Below are positions 51,149-60,959 of a stretch of 64,000 bases of DNA, one piece after another. Where the stretch lies: NCBI GenBank assembly GCA_964019335.1, contig OZ025740.1, positions 62,001 to 126,000 of the forward strand. Reading direction: 5' to 3'. The notes beneath the pieces were generated by a model. The model saw only the letters and a program-made list of their open reading frames with translations, had not been told where the DNA came from and made no database searches. A program made the position numbers and the translations under genes. The first letter of the stretch is position 1; every line of letters starts with the position of its first letter. The stretch is from Diplonema japonicum. Taxonomy: Eukaryota; Euglenozoa; Diplonemea; Diplonemida; Diplonemidae.

Positions 51149-53185
51149 TTAAAATCCAGTTGAATCACCACTCACAGATGGGAACGCGAAAATGTCCGCC
51201 TCGACACCCCCAGGGAGAGCGACGTTGCTTGCGAAGAGATAAGCCACGCCGTCGTCCGTGCATGCGGGCTGTTCCGACTGAGTGCAGTACAGGCAGAAGG
51301 TGTTGCTCTCAACCGCCAGCATGCACAGCTTGCTGCTGATGTCGAAGCACGGTCCCAGAACAGTGATGAACTTCTGCCGCCCCGTACCCACCGTACCGTG
51401 GATGGCTTGGTTGTTCGACAGCCCGATGCCAAGTAGCTCGCTGGACTGCCCCAACGACTTCATATTCCCGCCCATCATGTCCACAAACTGCATTGAGCTC
51501 TTCACGTGATTCACATTCTTCTTCGACGTGTTCCACACAACGGCGACATTGCTGCCATGAACAGACACCACCACACCATGGGTTCTATCGCACACCATCA
51601 GTATCTTCCTTAGTATCTCATCCACATGGAGCATTACTGCCCCCATGCTGTAGCAGAACTTCATGTTCACTATGGCCATACTTGCTGAAACAGTTTGTAA
51701 GTTATTTCGCCTCTCGGGGTCTAGAGAAAGGAAGCTTTGCAGGGACGCTTGGGTTTCGTCTTGCTGTCTGATGTAAGCCTCCCTTCCTTCCAGGGAGCGG
51801 GGGAGGAGCAAGCATGCCCTAACACTTTCCCCGACACCCTTCAAGTGCAGCTTCCCCATGGGGACCACCACGTCGTTGTCCCCCATTTCGTCAGCAGCTC
51901 TTGTGTGACAGCCACTGCGCCAGCTACACATGCCCCTTCCATCCGTGCTGCCCTGTTCACAGTGCTCCCGAAGTAGTCAAACCTGCCTGTCAGAGTATTC
52001 AGTTGCACGTCAACCTTACCGTACTGCATCCCCACACGCACGCGTAGTCCGCACCACGGCCCGCTATCGTCCCGTTTGCACTGCTCCAGTTCCAGCACCT
52101 CTTTGGGCCACTCCGCCCTTACGAGCTCTTGCTGCACAAACAGCCCAAAGGAGACCGCATCGACTGCGCCCTCGAAGGCTGCCATAAATGCGTCCCCGAT
52201 GGTCTTCACCTCGTACCCTGAGAAGGCCTCGATGCAGTCACGCATCACACTGTTGTGCACACGGAGGGCCCCTTTCATCCCCTCGGGACACGCCTCCCAC
52301 GTGGCTGTGGAGCTCTGGATATCAGTGAAAACAATCGCAGCTTCCTTCGAAACCAGCCCGGGAACATGAGTCTCTTTGACCTGCAGGGTGGTGCTCTTGT
52401 GCATCTCGCAGAAAAGGGCGTCGGGGAGGAAAGGGCGGTACCTTTCTAGGTTGCTGAGGATGGCGAGGAAGGCGGCGTGGAGGGGTTCGGGGAGGGTGGA
52501 GGTAGAGATGTTGGCCTCTGCAGACTCGAGGTCGAAGTTCGAGAGGTCAGCCGAGATTTGCTCCGCGGCAGAGATGACTTTCTGCATGGCAACGCGTTGC
52601 AAAACCGCGGGTGAAGTGATAGTCCAAGAGAAACACGGCGATTTGTATGCTGAGGACTGAAATGGCAGTAGATGCGGCAACTGCACAGGGTAGCGTTTCG
52701 CAGTTCGAAATCTCGCGTCGTTCTTGTTGGGTGTACATGGAAGGGAGGTCAAGGTCGAAGATGCCGAAGCGAAGCGTAGCCTCCACAGCAGCTAGTACCA
52801 GCCACGTGACGACAGCAATCGAGATGTTCCTCCCGACCCTGCTTTTTAGGTCGCAGAGCAACGTTACATCGAGTATGACCACTACGCCTGACCAGATGCG
52901 AAGCCGTCCCCCTGCAACATCGAGAAGGTCGGAGTAAAGCACTGTAAAGGTCATCAGGTATAGACCCATCTCCACCACCCAGTCCCGCACCCTCCTCTCC
53001 ACCAAAAGCTGCACCAGTATAGCAGTCCCACCTGCCGCTGCAAATACATAGTGAGGTAGGAACATCACTGCGATGCATGTGTAGGACAGCACGATCGAGG
53101 TGATCGACGCAGTGAGGATGATCTTCTTCTTCGTCCGTGTGAACTGGCCGTCCTCCGGGCGGAGTATAAATCGCAACACGGTCAT
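51149..53185 (-). pseudogene. Adenylate cyclase paralog with two frameshifts
   Basis: Three frames in order cover a full-length homolog of the 32834-34981 cyclase. The first (52547-53185) starts MTVLRFILRPEDGQFTR and holds the membrane region to LLDYHFTRGFA. The second (51841-52752) holds the catalytic domain with IVFTDIQSSTATW, GYEVKTIGDAFMAAF and FDYFGSTVNRAARME. The third (51149-51931) begins at MGDNDVVVPMGKLHLKG and holds the degenerate second domain (VVSVHGSNVAVVWN; GTVGTGRQKFITVLG). Frames switch near 52600 and 51885. All active-site residues are intact, and the protein is otherwise undamaged. A very young pseudogene or two 1-nt assembly errors are therefore equally possible. If repaired by better reads it would be a functional cyclase. 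Confidence 0.75.
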
Positions 53186-53264
53186 AGTAATTGGCTTCTA
53201 CCTGTAGGAAGAAGTAAATACTGCCAGCGGTACAAACTGTATGGAAAATATATCGAAAAACTAC

Positions 53265-54575
53265 TCACCCACAACTCGGTTGTGCTTCTGAAGGAGAATT
53301 GTTCGTTTCGTGTAGCTTGGACTGCTTGGCGATGAGGTGCTCGACCATGTCCTCGGCCCCGTACTGGCTTGCGAAACGCGTCAGCCGCAGCAGCACCTCT
53401 TCCGTGAAATACCTCTGAAACCTGTCGTCAGCCATCATCCGAACCACCTCCTCCCTTCCCCTCGGGTGTTTGTTCATACAGATCACCGCTGACAGGAAAA
53501 CCTCCCTCCGTTCCCTTTCACCGGAGACGTCGAGCGCTGCAGATAATATCTCAGCGTTGTGTATTTTTTCAGAAACTCTGGGCGGGACGCCGTTTCGGAG
53601 AAGCTTTCGAAACACCTGAGGAGTGCCTTCGGTTTTCCGAAGCATAGAAGCTGCAAGAAAAGCAGCATGCTGGTCCTTCACCGGTGCCCGGTCAAGCAAT
53701 GCCTCAAGGTACCCCATGCAACGGTCTGTAAAATTTGTCAGCTGTGTCACGTTTGCGTGAGTGGCGGACGGGGCTGTGCAGTGTTGTATGATGGCGTCCG
53801 CCCAGTCCCATCGGCAGTGGTTCACTGAGGTGATGAACGCTTCTGCTGGGAAGGCCTTTATCTTCTTTGCAAGACTGGGCACCACACCGCACAACGCAGG
53901 TTTTCTCAATACCCTCTGTGCAACAATCTGCAATATTTCATCAGGTGTTTCACCAGTAAGTTTCTTATCCATGTAGTACTCGATGAAGGCCAGCAAGGCT
54001 ACAGGACACGATATATTCGCCACACAGGACACGCTGGGGATGTGCTTCCTCCTCTTCCCCGCTCCCAGCAACAGGAATCTTTTGAACAGGGTTGCGTTCT
54101 CAACCGAAACGCAGCACATCAAGCTAGACTTGGCGTTCTTGGTCACCCAGTACTCTGCCCCAGGCTGGGCAAGTAGGTACTCGGTTACACTCGAAGCACG
54201 AACTACAGTGTTCGTCAGCGGAATCTGATAGTGAGTAACGTTGCCTGCTTTTACGCAAATGTCCAAAAGCTCTGGGTTATCTGTTTCGAAAACTTCCCTC
54301 ATCACCTCTTCATGGGTCATTCCCATCTCGTCGAGTACCCTCTTGGCCTCTTCTTTCTTGTTGAGTACTACTTCCATCTGGTCGCCCATCCCCGCCCCGA
54401 GTTTCACCGGATTATCGTCAACTTCAACGATATTGCCTTCGTACTGCACATCGAAGCTGCTTGTTACCATCCCAGTCAGTTTAGCCACCTCCCGCTTCAC
54501 ATCAACTCCCAACCACGTGGGACCCATCTCCACCACGTGCTTCTCACCGCTTGGCGTGACGATGAAGACCTCCAT
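53265..54575 (-). CDS. Ubiquitin-like domain protein with helical (ankyrin-like) C-terminus
   Basis: A complete 436-residue protein. Residues 1-73 form a ubiquitin-like fold pattern (MEVFIVTPSGEKHVVEMG, VDVKREVAKLTG, FDVQYEGNIVEVDDN, MGDQMEVVLNKK) without a C-terminal Gly-Gly, so it is an integral domain. The rest is helical. Segments such as TDNPELLDICVKAGNV, NATLFKRFLLLGAGKRRKH and GTPQVFRKLLRNGVPPRVSE resemble degenerate ankyrin repeats, with partners supplied by helix pairs. I infer a binding scaffold; target and process are unknown. The neighbouring gene at 55046-56362 also begins with a ubiquitin-like domain but has leucine-rich repeats, so the pair shares an architecture principle. Coding sequence is GC-rich, with the start after a T-rich block. 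Confidence 0.7.
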   Translation of the reverse strand: MEVFIVTPSGEKHVVEMGPTWLGVDVKREVAKLTGMVTSSFDVQYEGNIVEVDDNPVKLGAGMGDQMEVVLNKKEEAKRVLDEMGMTHEEVMREVFETDNPELLDICVKAGNVTHYQIPLTNTVVRASSVTEYLLAQPGAEYWVTKNAKSSLMCCVSVENATLFKRFLLLGAGKRRKHIPSVSCVANISCPVALLAFIEYYMDKKLTGETPDEILQIVAQRVLRKPALCGVVPSLAKKIKAFPAEAFITSVNHCRWDWADAIIQHCTAPSATHANVTQLTNFTDRCMGYLEALLDRAPVKDQHAAFLAASMLRKTEGTPQVFRKLLRNGVPPRVSEKIHNAEILSAALDVSGERERREVFLSAVICMNKHPRGREEVVRMMADDRFQRYFTEEVLLRLTRFASQYGAEDMVEHLIAKQSKLHETNNSPSEAQPSCG

Positions 54576-55045
54576 CTTTTTTTTCTTTTTTTTTTTTTTT
54601 TGGTTTCACTTTTTTTGCGTTGTGTGCGTGTGTTTTTTTCTTCCCGCCCCCCCCTTCTTTTTCTGCTTGAAACAATATAAAAAAGAAAATAATAATAAAA
54701 AGATATTTTGATAATGAAACTAATGTTTTGTTGCGTAGCAGCGTGGGCTATTCAAGATATCCACACCAATCGGAAACAACAGAGTGCTCTGTAACAAGGG
54801 GAGGGAAGAGATGAGACAAAGATGAGCTTCTGGCGAAATTCATGATGCACTGTCTAATAATGTTCACTAAAAAAAGAGGAGGTTGTTTTTTTTTTGGCAC
54901 CTTACACCTTTTCCTCTTCCTTTTTTTTTTCTTTGGAGGAAAGTAAAACATAAACGGTGAACCACTTTCAAAGTGTAGCAGGATTCTATTCCCCCCCCCC
55001 TTTTTTTTTCTTTTCTTCTTCTTTTTTACAAAATGTATCGTTTTC
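54576..55045. other. Intergenic, no recognised gene
   Basis: T runs, a short poly-C, and about 250 bp of complex AT-balanced DNA. Nothing was recognised. Confidence 0.5.
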
Positions 55046-56362
55046 TTATTTCTGTATTCTCACCCCCGGTGGCACCACATCGTCAAGAGTATCAGTGCCT
55101 CTCAAAATGATGGTTTCTAGTTTGTTGCACCCAAACAAGAAATCATTACCAATGTTATTAAGTTTGGTCATCTCACTCAAGTCGATGGTTTTTAGGTTTT
55201 TGCACCCATACAAGAAATCATTACCAATGAAATAAAGATTGGTTATCCCATTCAAGTCGATGGTTTCTAGTTTTTCACACCCGTACAAGAAATCATTATC
55301 AATGGAAGAAAGATTGGTCAGCCCATTCAAGTCAATGGTTTCTAGGTTTTTGCACTCTGACAAGAAATTATCTCCAATGGAATCAAGATTGGTCATCCCA
55401 TTCAAGCTGATGGTTTCTAGTTTTTCACACCCATACAAGAAATCATTACCAATGGAATCAAGATTGGCCATCCCATTCAAGTCAATGGTTTCTAGGTTTT
55501 TGCACCTTGACAAGAAGCCATTACCAACGGAAGAAAGATTGGTCAGCCCATTCAAGTTGATGGTTTCTAGTTTGACGCACCCTGACAAGAAGCCATAACC
55601 AATGGAATCAAGATTGGTCGTCCCATTCAAGTCGATGGTTTCAAGGTTTTCGCACATTGTCAAGAACTGATCACCAATGGAAGAAATATTTGTTAGTGAA
55701 ACCAAGATGGTTTTTAGTCTTTTGCACCCCGACAAAAAGTAAGAACCAATGGAATAAATATTGGTCATCCCATTCAAGTTGATGGTTTCTAGTTTGTTGC
55801 ACTCTGATAAAAAGTCATCATCAATGGTAGAAACATTGGGGAGGATGAGATCAACAGACGTCAGGTCACAGCCTTGAAGAAATCCAGCGTCTATACTTGT
55901 AACACAGCCTGTGGAGTTGGTGACAACGAGGATCTGAAGTCCAGAAGGAAGGTCCCCCTTCTCCATTGTCAAGTCTTCGTCGACGTCATCTGGCAACGAG
56001 TTCCCCACCTCCACCACCAGAACCAGCTCAGGGTCAGCTGCCACAAGACCCTCAAGCTCCGAAACTGAGCTCCGAAGCTTCTCCAGCTGAACGGTTTTCC
56101 TATTCACCTCCACATGGACCACGGAGCCCTCCACGAGCCCAAGTTCTTGAACATCTCTACCCCCGTTCCTGTCCAGGACCTCTCCCTCCCAAACCAGTTT
56201 GAACTTGCCTTCGAGTAAACCAGCAGCACACCCTGCCTTCCTGTACAGGCTACCCACCGTCTCCTTCCCTGACACTTCCACATCGTGAGCCCCGCCTCCC
56301 GTCTTCACGAACACTGTAAAATCGTTCACTCCTACCTCTGATCTCTTTCTCTTTCCATTCAT
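55046..56362 (-). CDS. Ubiquitin-like domain plus BspA-type leucine-rich repeats
   Basis: A complete 438-residue protein. Residues ~12-86 are ubiquitin-like (FTVFVKTGGGAHDVEVSG, VGSLYRKAG, FKLVWEGEVLDRNGGRDVQE, GSVVHVEV). After a linker, about eleven 23-24-residue repeats follow from ~165 on, with consensus LETIDLNGxTNLxSIGxxFL then xGC. This is the BspA-like (LRR_5) class, in which the repeat Cys and Leu line the solenoid. Several DNA repeat units are very similar, so copy number probably changes quickly. Such proteins bind other proteins or surfaces; no signal peptide is present, so a cytosolic role is more likely here. The protein ends DTLDDVVPPGVRIQK with a normal stop. Base composition is more AT-rich than in neighbouring genes because of the repeat codons. 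Confidence 0.8.
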   Translation of the reverse strand: MNGKRKRSEVGVNDFTVFVKTGGGAHDVEVSGKETVGSLYRKAGCAAGLLEGKFKLVWEGEVLDRNGGRDVQELGLVEGSVVHVEVNRKTVQLEKLRSSVSELEGLVAADPELVLVVEVGNSLPDDVDEDLTMEKGDLPSGLQILVVTNSTGCVTSIDAGFLQGCDLTSVDLILPNVSTIDDDFLSECNKLETINLNGMTNIYSIGSYFLSGCKRLKTILVSLTNISSIGDQFLTMCENLETIDLNGTTNLDSIGYGFLSGCVKLETINLNGLTNLSSVGNGFLSRCKNLETIDLNGMANLDSIGNDFLYGCEKLETISLNGMTNLDSIGDNFLSECKNLETIDLNGLTNLSSIDNDFLYGCEKLETIDLNGITNLYFIGNDFLYGCKNLKTIDLSEMTKLNNIGNDFLFGCNKLETIILRGTDTLDDVVPPGVRIQK

Positions 56363-56439
56363 GTTCCTTTATCTTCGTTCTTTTCCCCCCACACCCCCTT
56401 TTTTGCTTTATTTTTTATTTTCCCTGTGTGCTTGTCTTG

Positions 56440-57300
56440 AAGGACCACTCCGACTCTGCTCCCTTGCGGGATATCCACCGTCATCCCTTGCAACACGACA
56501 GGGAGGTCCGTGCGGTACCTCACCGATAGGTCGGCCAGCCGGATCGCCCCTGTCCTCGGCCACTCCTCGTCCATTGTTTTTATCTGCAGCAAACAACCTT
56601 CCTCCTCTTCGGGCGGCAGCGAGGAGTACAAGAGACGTTCCACGGAAGTCATCATGGTCTCCACCAAGCTTGAGTTCCTTGCCATGTACTGAAGTGTTTC
56701 CCCCAAAGACAGGGAGTATGTGAGGGCCAAGGCGTACACAGACGTCGAGACCGTGTCCTTCAGGACAAGCCCCATCCCGGAAAGCAGCGTCACGAGAACC
56801 GCGCACATGATGTCCAGTCTGAAGCCGATCCATCTGTTCCCGATGAACCACCAGTACCACGGCTTGGCCATCGCTTCCAGCCTCATCCCGAAGGCGTGTT
56901 GTATCTCGTCTTGTTTCTGAAAGGCTTTGATCCGCGGCCGAGCGAGAAGGTCGAGGCACAGACACCACCGTAGACTGCGAGGTAAAAGTGGTTCTGCTGC
57001 TCGTTTAAATCGTTGTCCGCCCAGCTGCTGAGGAAGTAGTCCCCGTACATCATCGACAGCTGCCCGCTGAACAGTCCGACCAACACCACTGTTGCAAGGA
57101 ACCGTCCCCCCGCTTTGATGTACTCTACATAGGTCGTCCCTGTGACAGCTCCCCTTGCACGGTCTTCCGTTTCAACGAGCTTCACGGCAGCGTCCTTTTC
57201 TTCTTCCTTTTCGTTTTCCTTTTCGTTTTCATGAGGATGAAGAAGGTTGCACCTTCTTGCGTTCTCTTGCCCCGCCGGAAGCGGGTTCTTTTCGGTTGCA
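56440..57300 (-). pseudogene. ABCC (MRP)-type transporter remnant
   Basis: Frames in order match the second half of an ABCC exporter. First is the linker and start of membrane domain 2 (VETEDRARGAVTGTTYVEYI; MMYGDYFLSSWADND). Then, after a deletion and frame change near 56940, come IKAFQKQDEIQHAFGMRLEA and WFIGNRWIGFRLD from the end of that domain. Last is the run-up to NBD2 (RTGAIRLADLSVRYRTDLPV, GMTVDIPQGSRVGVV). The sequence breaks off exactly where Walker A should begin and continues as unrelated codons. No nucleotide-binding site remains, so it cannot work as a transporter. Confidence 0.8.
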
Positions 57301-57304
57301 GACA

Positions 57305-57450
57305 ATGTCAACAAACCCCTCCCCACGTAAGAATTTAAAGATAATAATAAAAGGTGCAGTAAACACAGAGAAGAAAAGAAAATGAGTGCTAGCTTGACAA
57401 TGCAGGTGCTAGAAAAGTATTGCATGTACTTACTAATCAAAAGGAGGGAG
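57305..57450. repeat. ABC-cluster flank repeat, copy 1
   Basis: About 120 bp containing AAAGGTGCAGTAAACACAGA and GCTAGCTTGACAATGCAGG matches 62875-62985, upstream of ABCG copy 2. The adjacent AATGTCAACAAACCCCTCCC also occurs at 60199, upstream of ABCG copy 1. Duplicated flanks link the ABCC and ABCG loci. Confidence 0.65.
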
Positions 57451-57467
57451 GGAATAAAAAAAAGAAA

Positions 57468-57509
57468 TTCACTATGATAGGAACGAAGTGGTTTTTTGCA
57501 ACGGCCCGC
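57468..57509 (-). repeat. Dispersed repeat A
   Basis: TTCACTATGATAGGAACGAA then GTGG, a T6 expansion and GCAACGGCCCGC. It follows an A-rich stretch. The region 57510-58089 otherwise holds no recognised gene. Confidence 0.65.
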
Positions 57510-58089
57510 ATAAAAACACAAAAAAGAAAAAGAGAAAAAGAAAATAAACTATTCTTTTAAGGTATGCGTTTTTGCGCTCACCGGCCGAGCTGCGCTTAGT
57601 CCCCGTAAATAAATAAAAGAAATAGTAAATACCGAGCCGCAAGAAAAAAGAAAGTTGGGTCTCTTAAGGGAAGTGGGTTAGAGGTCTCGTACTGACTGCG
57701 ATTTACGGCAAGCAATCTTACCTGTAAAACTCTTGCATTTTCGGATTATCTTCGGTGAGCGAAGACAGGTGCGCAAAGTAGCTGATGAAGTTTCTTCAAA
57801 CCTGTCCAAAAACGGCAGTCTACTCTTTCCGTGAACAAAGGGAGATAGAAGAAAGAGAAAGAAAAAAGAAGAAGAAAAAAAGGAGGAGAACAAGAAAACT
57901 GACTCGAGAGTCAATTCTTTCCCTCGTGTGGGGGAAAACCATAAGAAAGAAAAACTGTAGTCGCTCAGAGAGAGACAACAAGTGTGGTCTTTGGTGTGCT
58001 GGGAACATCATGCAGACCACTGTTTGAACTATCTCTTACTTATTTATTTATTAAAACATCTTTTCAAAAATAAAACGAATAACCAAAAG

Positions 58090-58180
58090 TTCACAATTAT
58101 ACGAAAACGACGTGGTCAGCAGCGGCCTACCGCAGTGGCGTTGCCTACCTTTTGACGCCCTTTTGGGGTCGTTGTTACCA
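58090..58180 (-). repeat. Repeat A-related 3' tail (diverged), copy 1
   Basis: TTCACAATTATACGAAAACG, then ACGTGGTCAGCAGCGGCCTA and CCCTTTTGGGGTCGTTG. Aligns with 38554-38625 and 45514-45575. It lies just downstream of ABCG copy 1 and is shared with 60814-60902, so it was co-duplicated with the gene. Confidence 0.6.
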
Positions 58181-58235
58181 AAGAAAAAAATGAGATAGAT
58201 TTAAAAAAAAATAAAAAAGAAAGTCTCAAACTTTT

Positions 58236-60065
58236 TCACTCGAAGTCCCTTGCTTTTTTTGCCAAGACGAATGCAGCGATAGATCGAATGCCGACGAAGG
58301 CCGCAAGCATGATGAGGGTGTAGATCCACCAGTGGTCCCTGTTGATGCTGGAGTCGTGGACAAGGGTTGCCACGACGTCCGAAGCCGCAGTGTTGTTGTC
58401 GGGGAGGTTCTTCTCCGAGAACTCGACGATGGTGCTGAGGGCCACCCCGTACTTCAGGAAGCAGCCCCACTGAATCCAACGCATGAAAACAGGGATCGCA
58501 TCGCTTGTGATGAAGAACCCCGCGAACAGGATCTGAGGGACAAAGATGGCCGGCACAAGGTTCACTGCCGTCTCCGCACGAGTGGTCGATGCACCAAGCA
58601 GCAGCGCCGCCGACCCAGACACAGCTGCGAGGAGGGTCATCGCAAGCACGTGAAGAAAGAAGTCCCCTTGGTAGTCGACCAAGAAGTACACCGCAATAAG
58701 ACCTACAAGCTGCTCAAAGAAAGCTACCGGAACGTCGATCATCGTCTTCGCAAGGAAGTAAGCTGCCGTCCCGTAGGTCCCTGTGATGTACTCTCTGATG
58801 AAGACTGGCCGCTCCAAAGGGAACACCAGCAGCAACGGCTCCGCCGACAGGAACATCGTGTTGATGGATATGAAGACCAGCGCCCCCCAGTGGTTGTTCA
58901 CCTCCTTCTCTACGTCCCCGCTGGTTCGGGCGTCCCCCCACTCATCCCCAGCCCCCAAGAAGATGAGTCCTATGATGACGGACAGCACGATCGCCATCCC
59001 GAACCTGCTCATCAGTGTCATCTTGTCACGCAGCACTTGGTAGAACTCCCGCTTCACCAGGTGTTGGAACTGTGTCACGAAGGGTGCCGGGTTCGAGTCC
59101 CACATCCCAGACGCAGCGGACACCCCTTCGATCTCGCTCCCCTCCTTCACCACGCTCTGCACTGTCTGGATCAAGGGCTGCGCCTCCTCGTCTGTGATCC
59201 GCTGCACAGTCGTCATCGCGAAGTCGGCGGGGTTGTAGTTTGGTTTGCAGTGGTGGCCGTGTGCCGCGAAGTGCTCCGCCACCCCCTCCACAGGCCCGTT
59301 GTACACCATCTGCCCGTAGCGCAGCAGCATCACACGGTGGAACAGGTCGAACACCTCACTGGAGGGCTGGTGGATCGTGCACACGATGGTGCACCCCGCC
59401 TCCGCCAACCCCCGGAGGATCTTCACGAGTTCAAACGCGTTGTGCGAGTCCAGCCCGCTCGTCGGCTCGTCCAAGAAGATCAGTGACGGTGACGAGATGA
59501 GCTCCACAGCCACCGCCGTCCGCTTCATCTCACCACCAGACAGCCCAGGCGACAGGACGGACCCGATCAGCGTGTCGGCACAGCGGTCCAGGTTCAGAGA
59601 GTTGATCGCCCTGTTCACCAACTCCTCCCTTTCCTCCTCACTCGAGTCGGGGAGCTTCAGGGCCGCCGTGAAGTGCAGGCACTCTCGAGGGGTCTGCGTC
59701 GCGAACAGAGCATCCTTCTGCATCACGTAAGCAAGCTTCGTCTTGTACTGCTTCGGGTCCACAGCCTCCCCGTTCATCGTGATGCTCCCAGAAGCCCTTC
59801 CGTAAGGAGCCCTCCCCGCCAGTACGTTCATGAGGGTGCTCTTCCCCGCCCCAGACGGGCCCATGATGGCGGTCAGCTCCCCAGGACGCAGCGTCCCACC
59901 CAGGTCGCTCAGGATCTGCTTCGTCTCACCCTTGCTCAGGTCCACAACGAAGTCGAGGTTGCTCCACTTCAGGGTGAGTGGCTCGATGAGAGACTTGTCA
60001 TGGAAGCCGGTGCTGGTGGGGGCCTCCTCGTCGAAGGGGGCCGTCGTCGTTGGGGCGGTCGACAT
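58236..60065 (-). CDS. ABCG-type half transporter, copy 1
   Basis: A complete 609-residue half transporter with the reverse NBD-TMD order of the ABCG family. Walker A is GPSGAGKST (69-77), the signature LSGGEMKR (175-182), Walker B SLIFLDE (194-200) and the H-loop His232 in TIHQPSS. The membrane domain from ~345 has six predicted helices (for example FGMAIVLSVIIGLIFLG; AAYFLAKTMIDVPVAFFEQL) and a loop before the last helix with possible glycosylation sites. Such proteins dimerise and export lipids or amphipathic compounds using ATP; the substrate here is unknown. Copy 2 is ~2.72 kb away in the same orientation, near-identical except in the segment after the NBD (MTTVQRITDEEAQPL here) and a few TMD positions. 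The start is MSTAPTTTAPFDEE, conserved in both. Confidence 0.9.
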   Translation of the reverse strand: MSTAPTTTAPFDEEAPTSTGFHDKSLIEPLTLKWSNLDFVVDLSKGETKQILSDLGGTLRPGELTAIMGPSGAGKSTLMNVLAGRAPYGRASGSITMNGEAVDPKQYKTKLAYVMQKDALFATQTPRECLHFTAALKLPDSSEEEREELVNRAINSLNLDRCADTLIGSVLSPGLSGGEMKRTAVAVELISSPSLIFLDEPTSGLDSHNAFELVKILRGLAEAGCTIVCTIHQPSSEVFDLFHRVMLLRYGQMVYNGPVEGVAEHFAAHGHHCKPNYNPADFAMTTVQRITDEEAQPLIQTVQSVVKEGSEIEGVSAASGMWDSNPAPFVTQFQHLVKREFYQVLRDKMTLMSRFGMAIVLSVIIGLIFLGAGDEWGDARTSGDVEKEVNNHWGALVFISINTMFLSAEPLLLVFPLERPVFIREYITGTYGTAAYFLAKTMIDVPVAFFEQLVGLIAVYFLVDYQGDFFLHVLAMTLLAAVSGSAALLLGASTTRAETAVNLVPAIFVPQILFAGFFITSDAIPVFMRWIQWGCFLKYGVALSTIVEFSEKNLPDNNTAASDVVATLVHDSSINRDHWWIYTLIMLAAFVGIRSIAAFVLAKKARDFE

Positions 60066-60813
60066 AGTTTCGCGGTAGTTTATTTCTTTTTCTGGTTTGT
60101 TGTAAAACTAGCTGTGGTGTGGGTTTTATTTTTCTTTCTTTTGGTGGAAACAAAAGATTATAGGAATAGATGTGGGAAAGGGGACGGGGTGGGAGGGGAA
60201 TGTCAACAAACCCCTCCCCACGTAAGAAAAGAAAGGAGAGAATAAAAAAGAAAAATAATAATTCCTTATGACTATATGTCTTGGTTGTTTCGCACGAGCA
60301 AATAAGACAAGGTCTTAGAAAGCTGCGGGCATGAGTTGCATATAGCTATAAAAAACAAAATCTTTAACTTATTTGTGCCCTGTCAGCACAATTAGTTCTT
60401 TCATAAGCTTTTAAACGCAGGAGGGAATCAAAAAGAAAAAAGGGAGAAATACAAAAGAGAAAAAAAGTTAGGAACAAAGAAATGCTTTATCGCTGAAAAC
60501 TCCGTGCAAGAGCCGTAGGAAAAAAGAAAAAAAAAGGAGTTTTTTTTCTTTTTCAATTTCCCTCCCTTCCGAAGAAAGATCGAATAGAGAAAATAAGAGA
60601 AAAAAGGACCTTACCTTTTCTCCCCGTTTCTCGAGACTTAATTCTTTTCCTCGTGTGGGGGGAATCATAAGAAAAAAACTGTAGTCAGTCAGAGAGACAA
60701 CAAGTGTCGTCTTTGGTGTGCTGGGAACATCATGCAGACCACTGTTAGAACTATTTCTTATTTATTTATTAATCTTTTCAAAAAACGATGCAGGACCAGA
60801 AGAAGACAAAAAG
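60066..60813. other. Intergenic between ABCG copies 1 and 2
   Basis: Includes AATGTCAACAAACCCCTCCC at 60199 (also near 57303), a relic of the 43350 insertion at ~60490, and a block shared with ~57900-58020 (GTGTGCTGGGAACATCATGC). No gene is present. Confidence 0.55.
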
Positions 60814-60902
60814 TTCACAATGATACAAAAACGACGTGGTCAGCAGCGGCCTACCACAGTGGCGTTGCCTACCTTTTGATGCCCTTTTGGGGTCGTTGTT
60901 AC
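60814..60902 (-). repeat. Repeat A-related 3' tail (diverged), copy 2
   Basis: Shared with 58090-58180 with a few substitutions and located at the same distance downstream of ABCG copy 2. Confidence 0.6.
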
Positions 60903-60959
60903 CAAAGAAAAAAATGAGATAGATTTAAAAAAAAATAAAAAAGAAAGTCTCAAACTTTT

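Noticed and set aside
59085-59110. tRNA T-arm-like sequence GGGTTCGAGTCCCAC (also near 61811)
   Set aside because: It lies inside the ABCG coding sequence in both copies and no cloverleaf can be formed around it.
58332-59486. 384-codon plus-strand frame opposite ABCG copy 1
   Set aside because: It is a His/Arg-rich antisense shadow of the ABC transporter codons.
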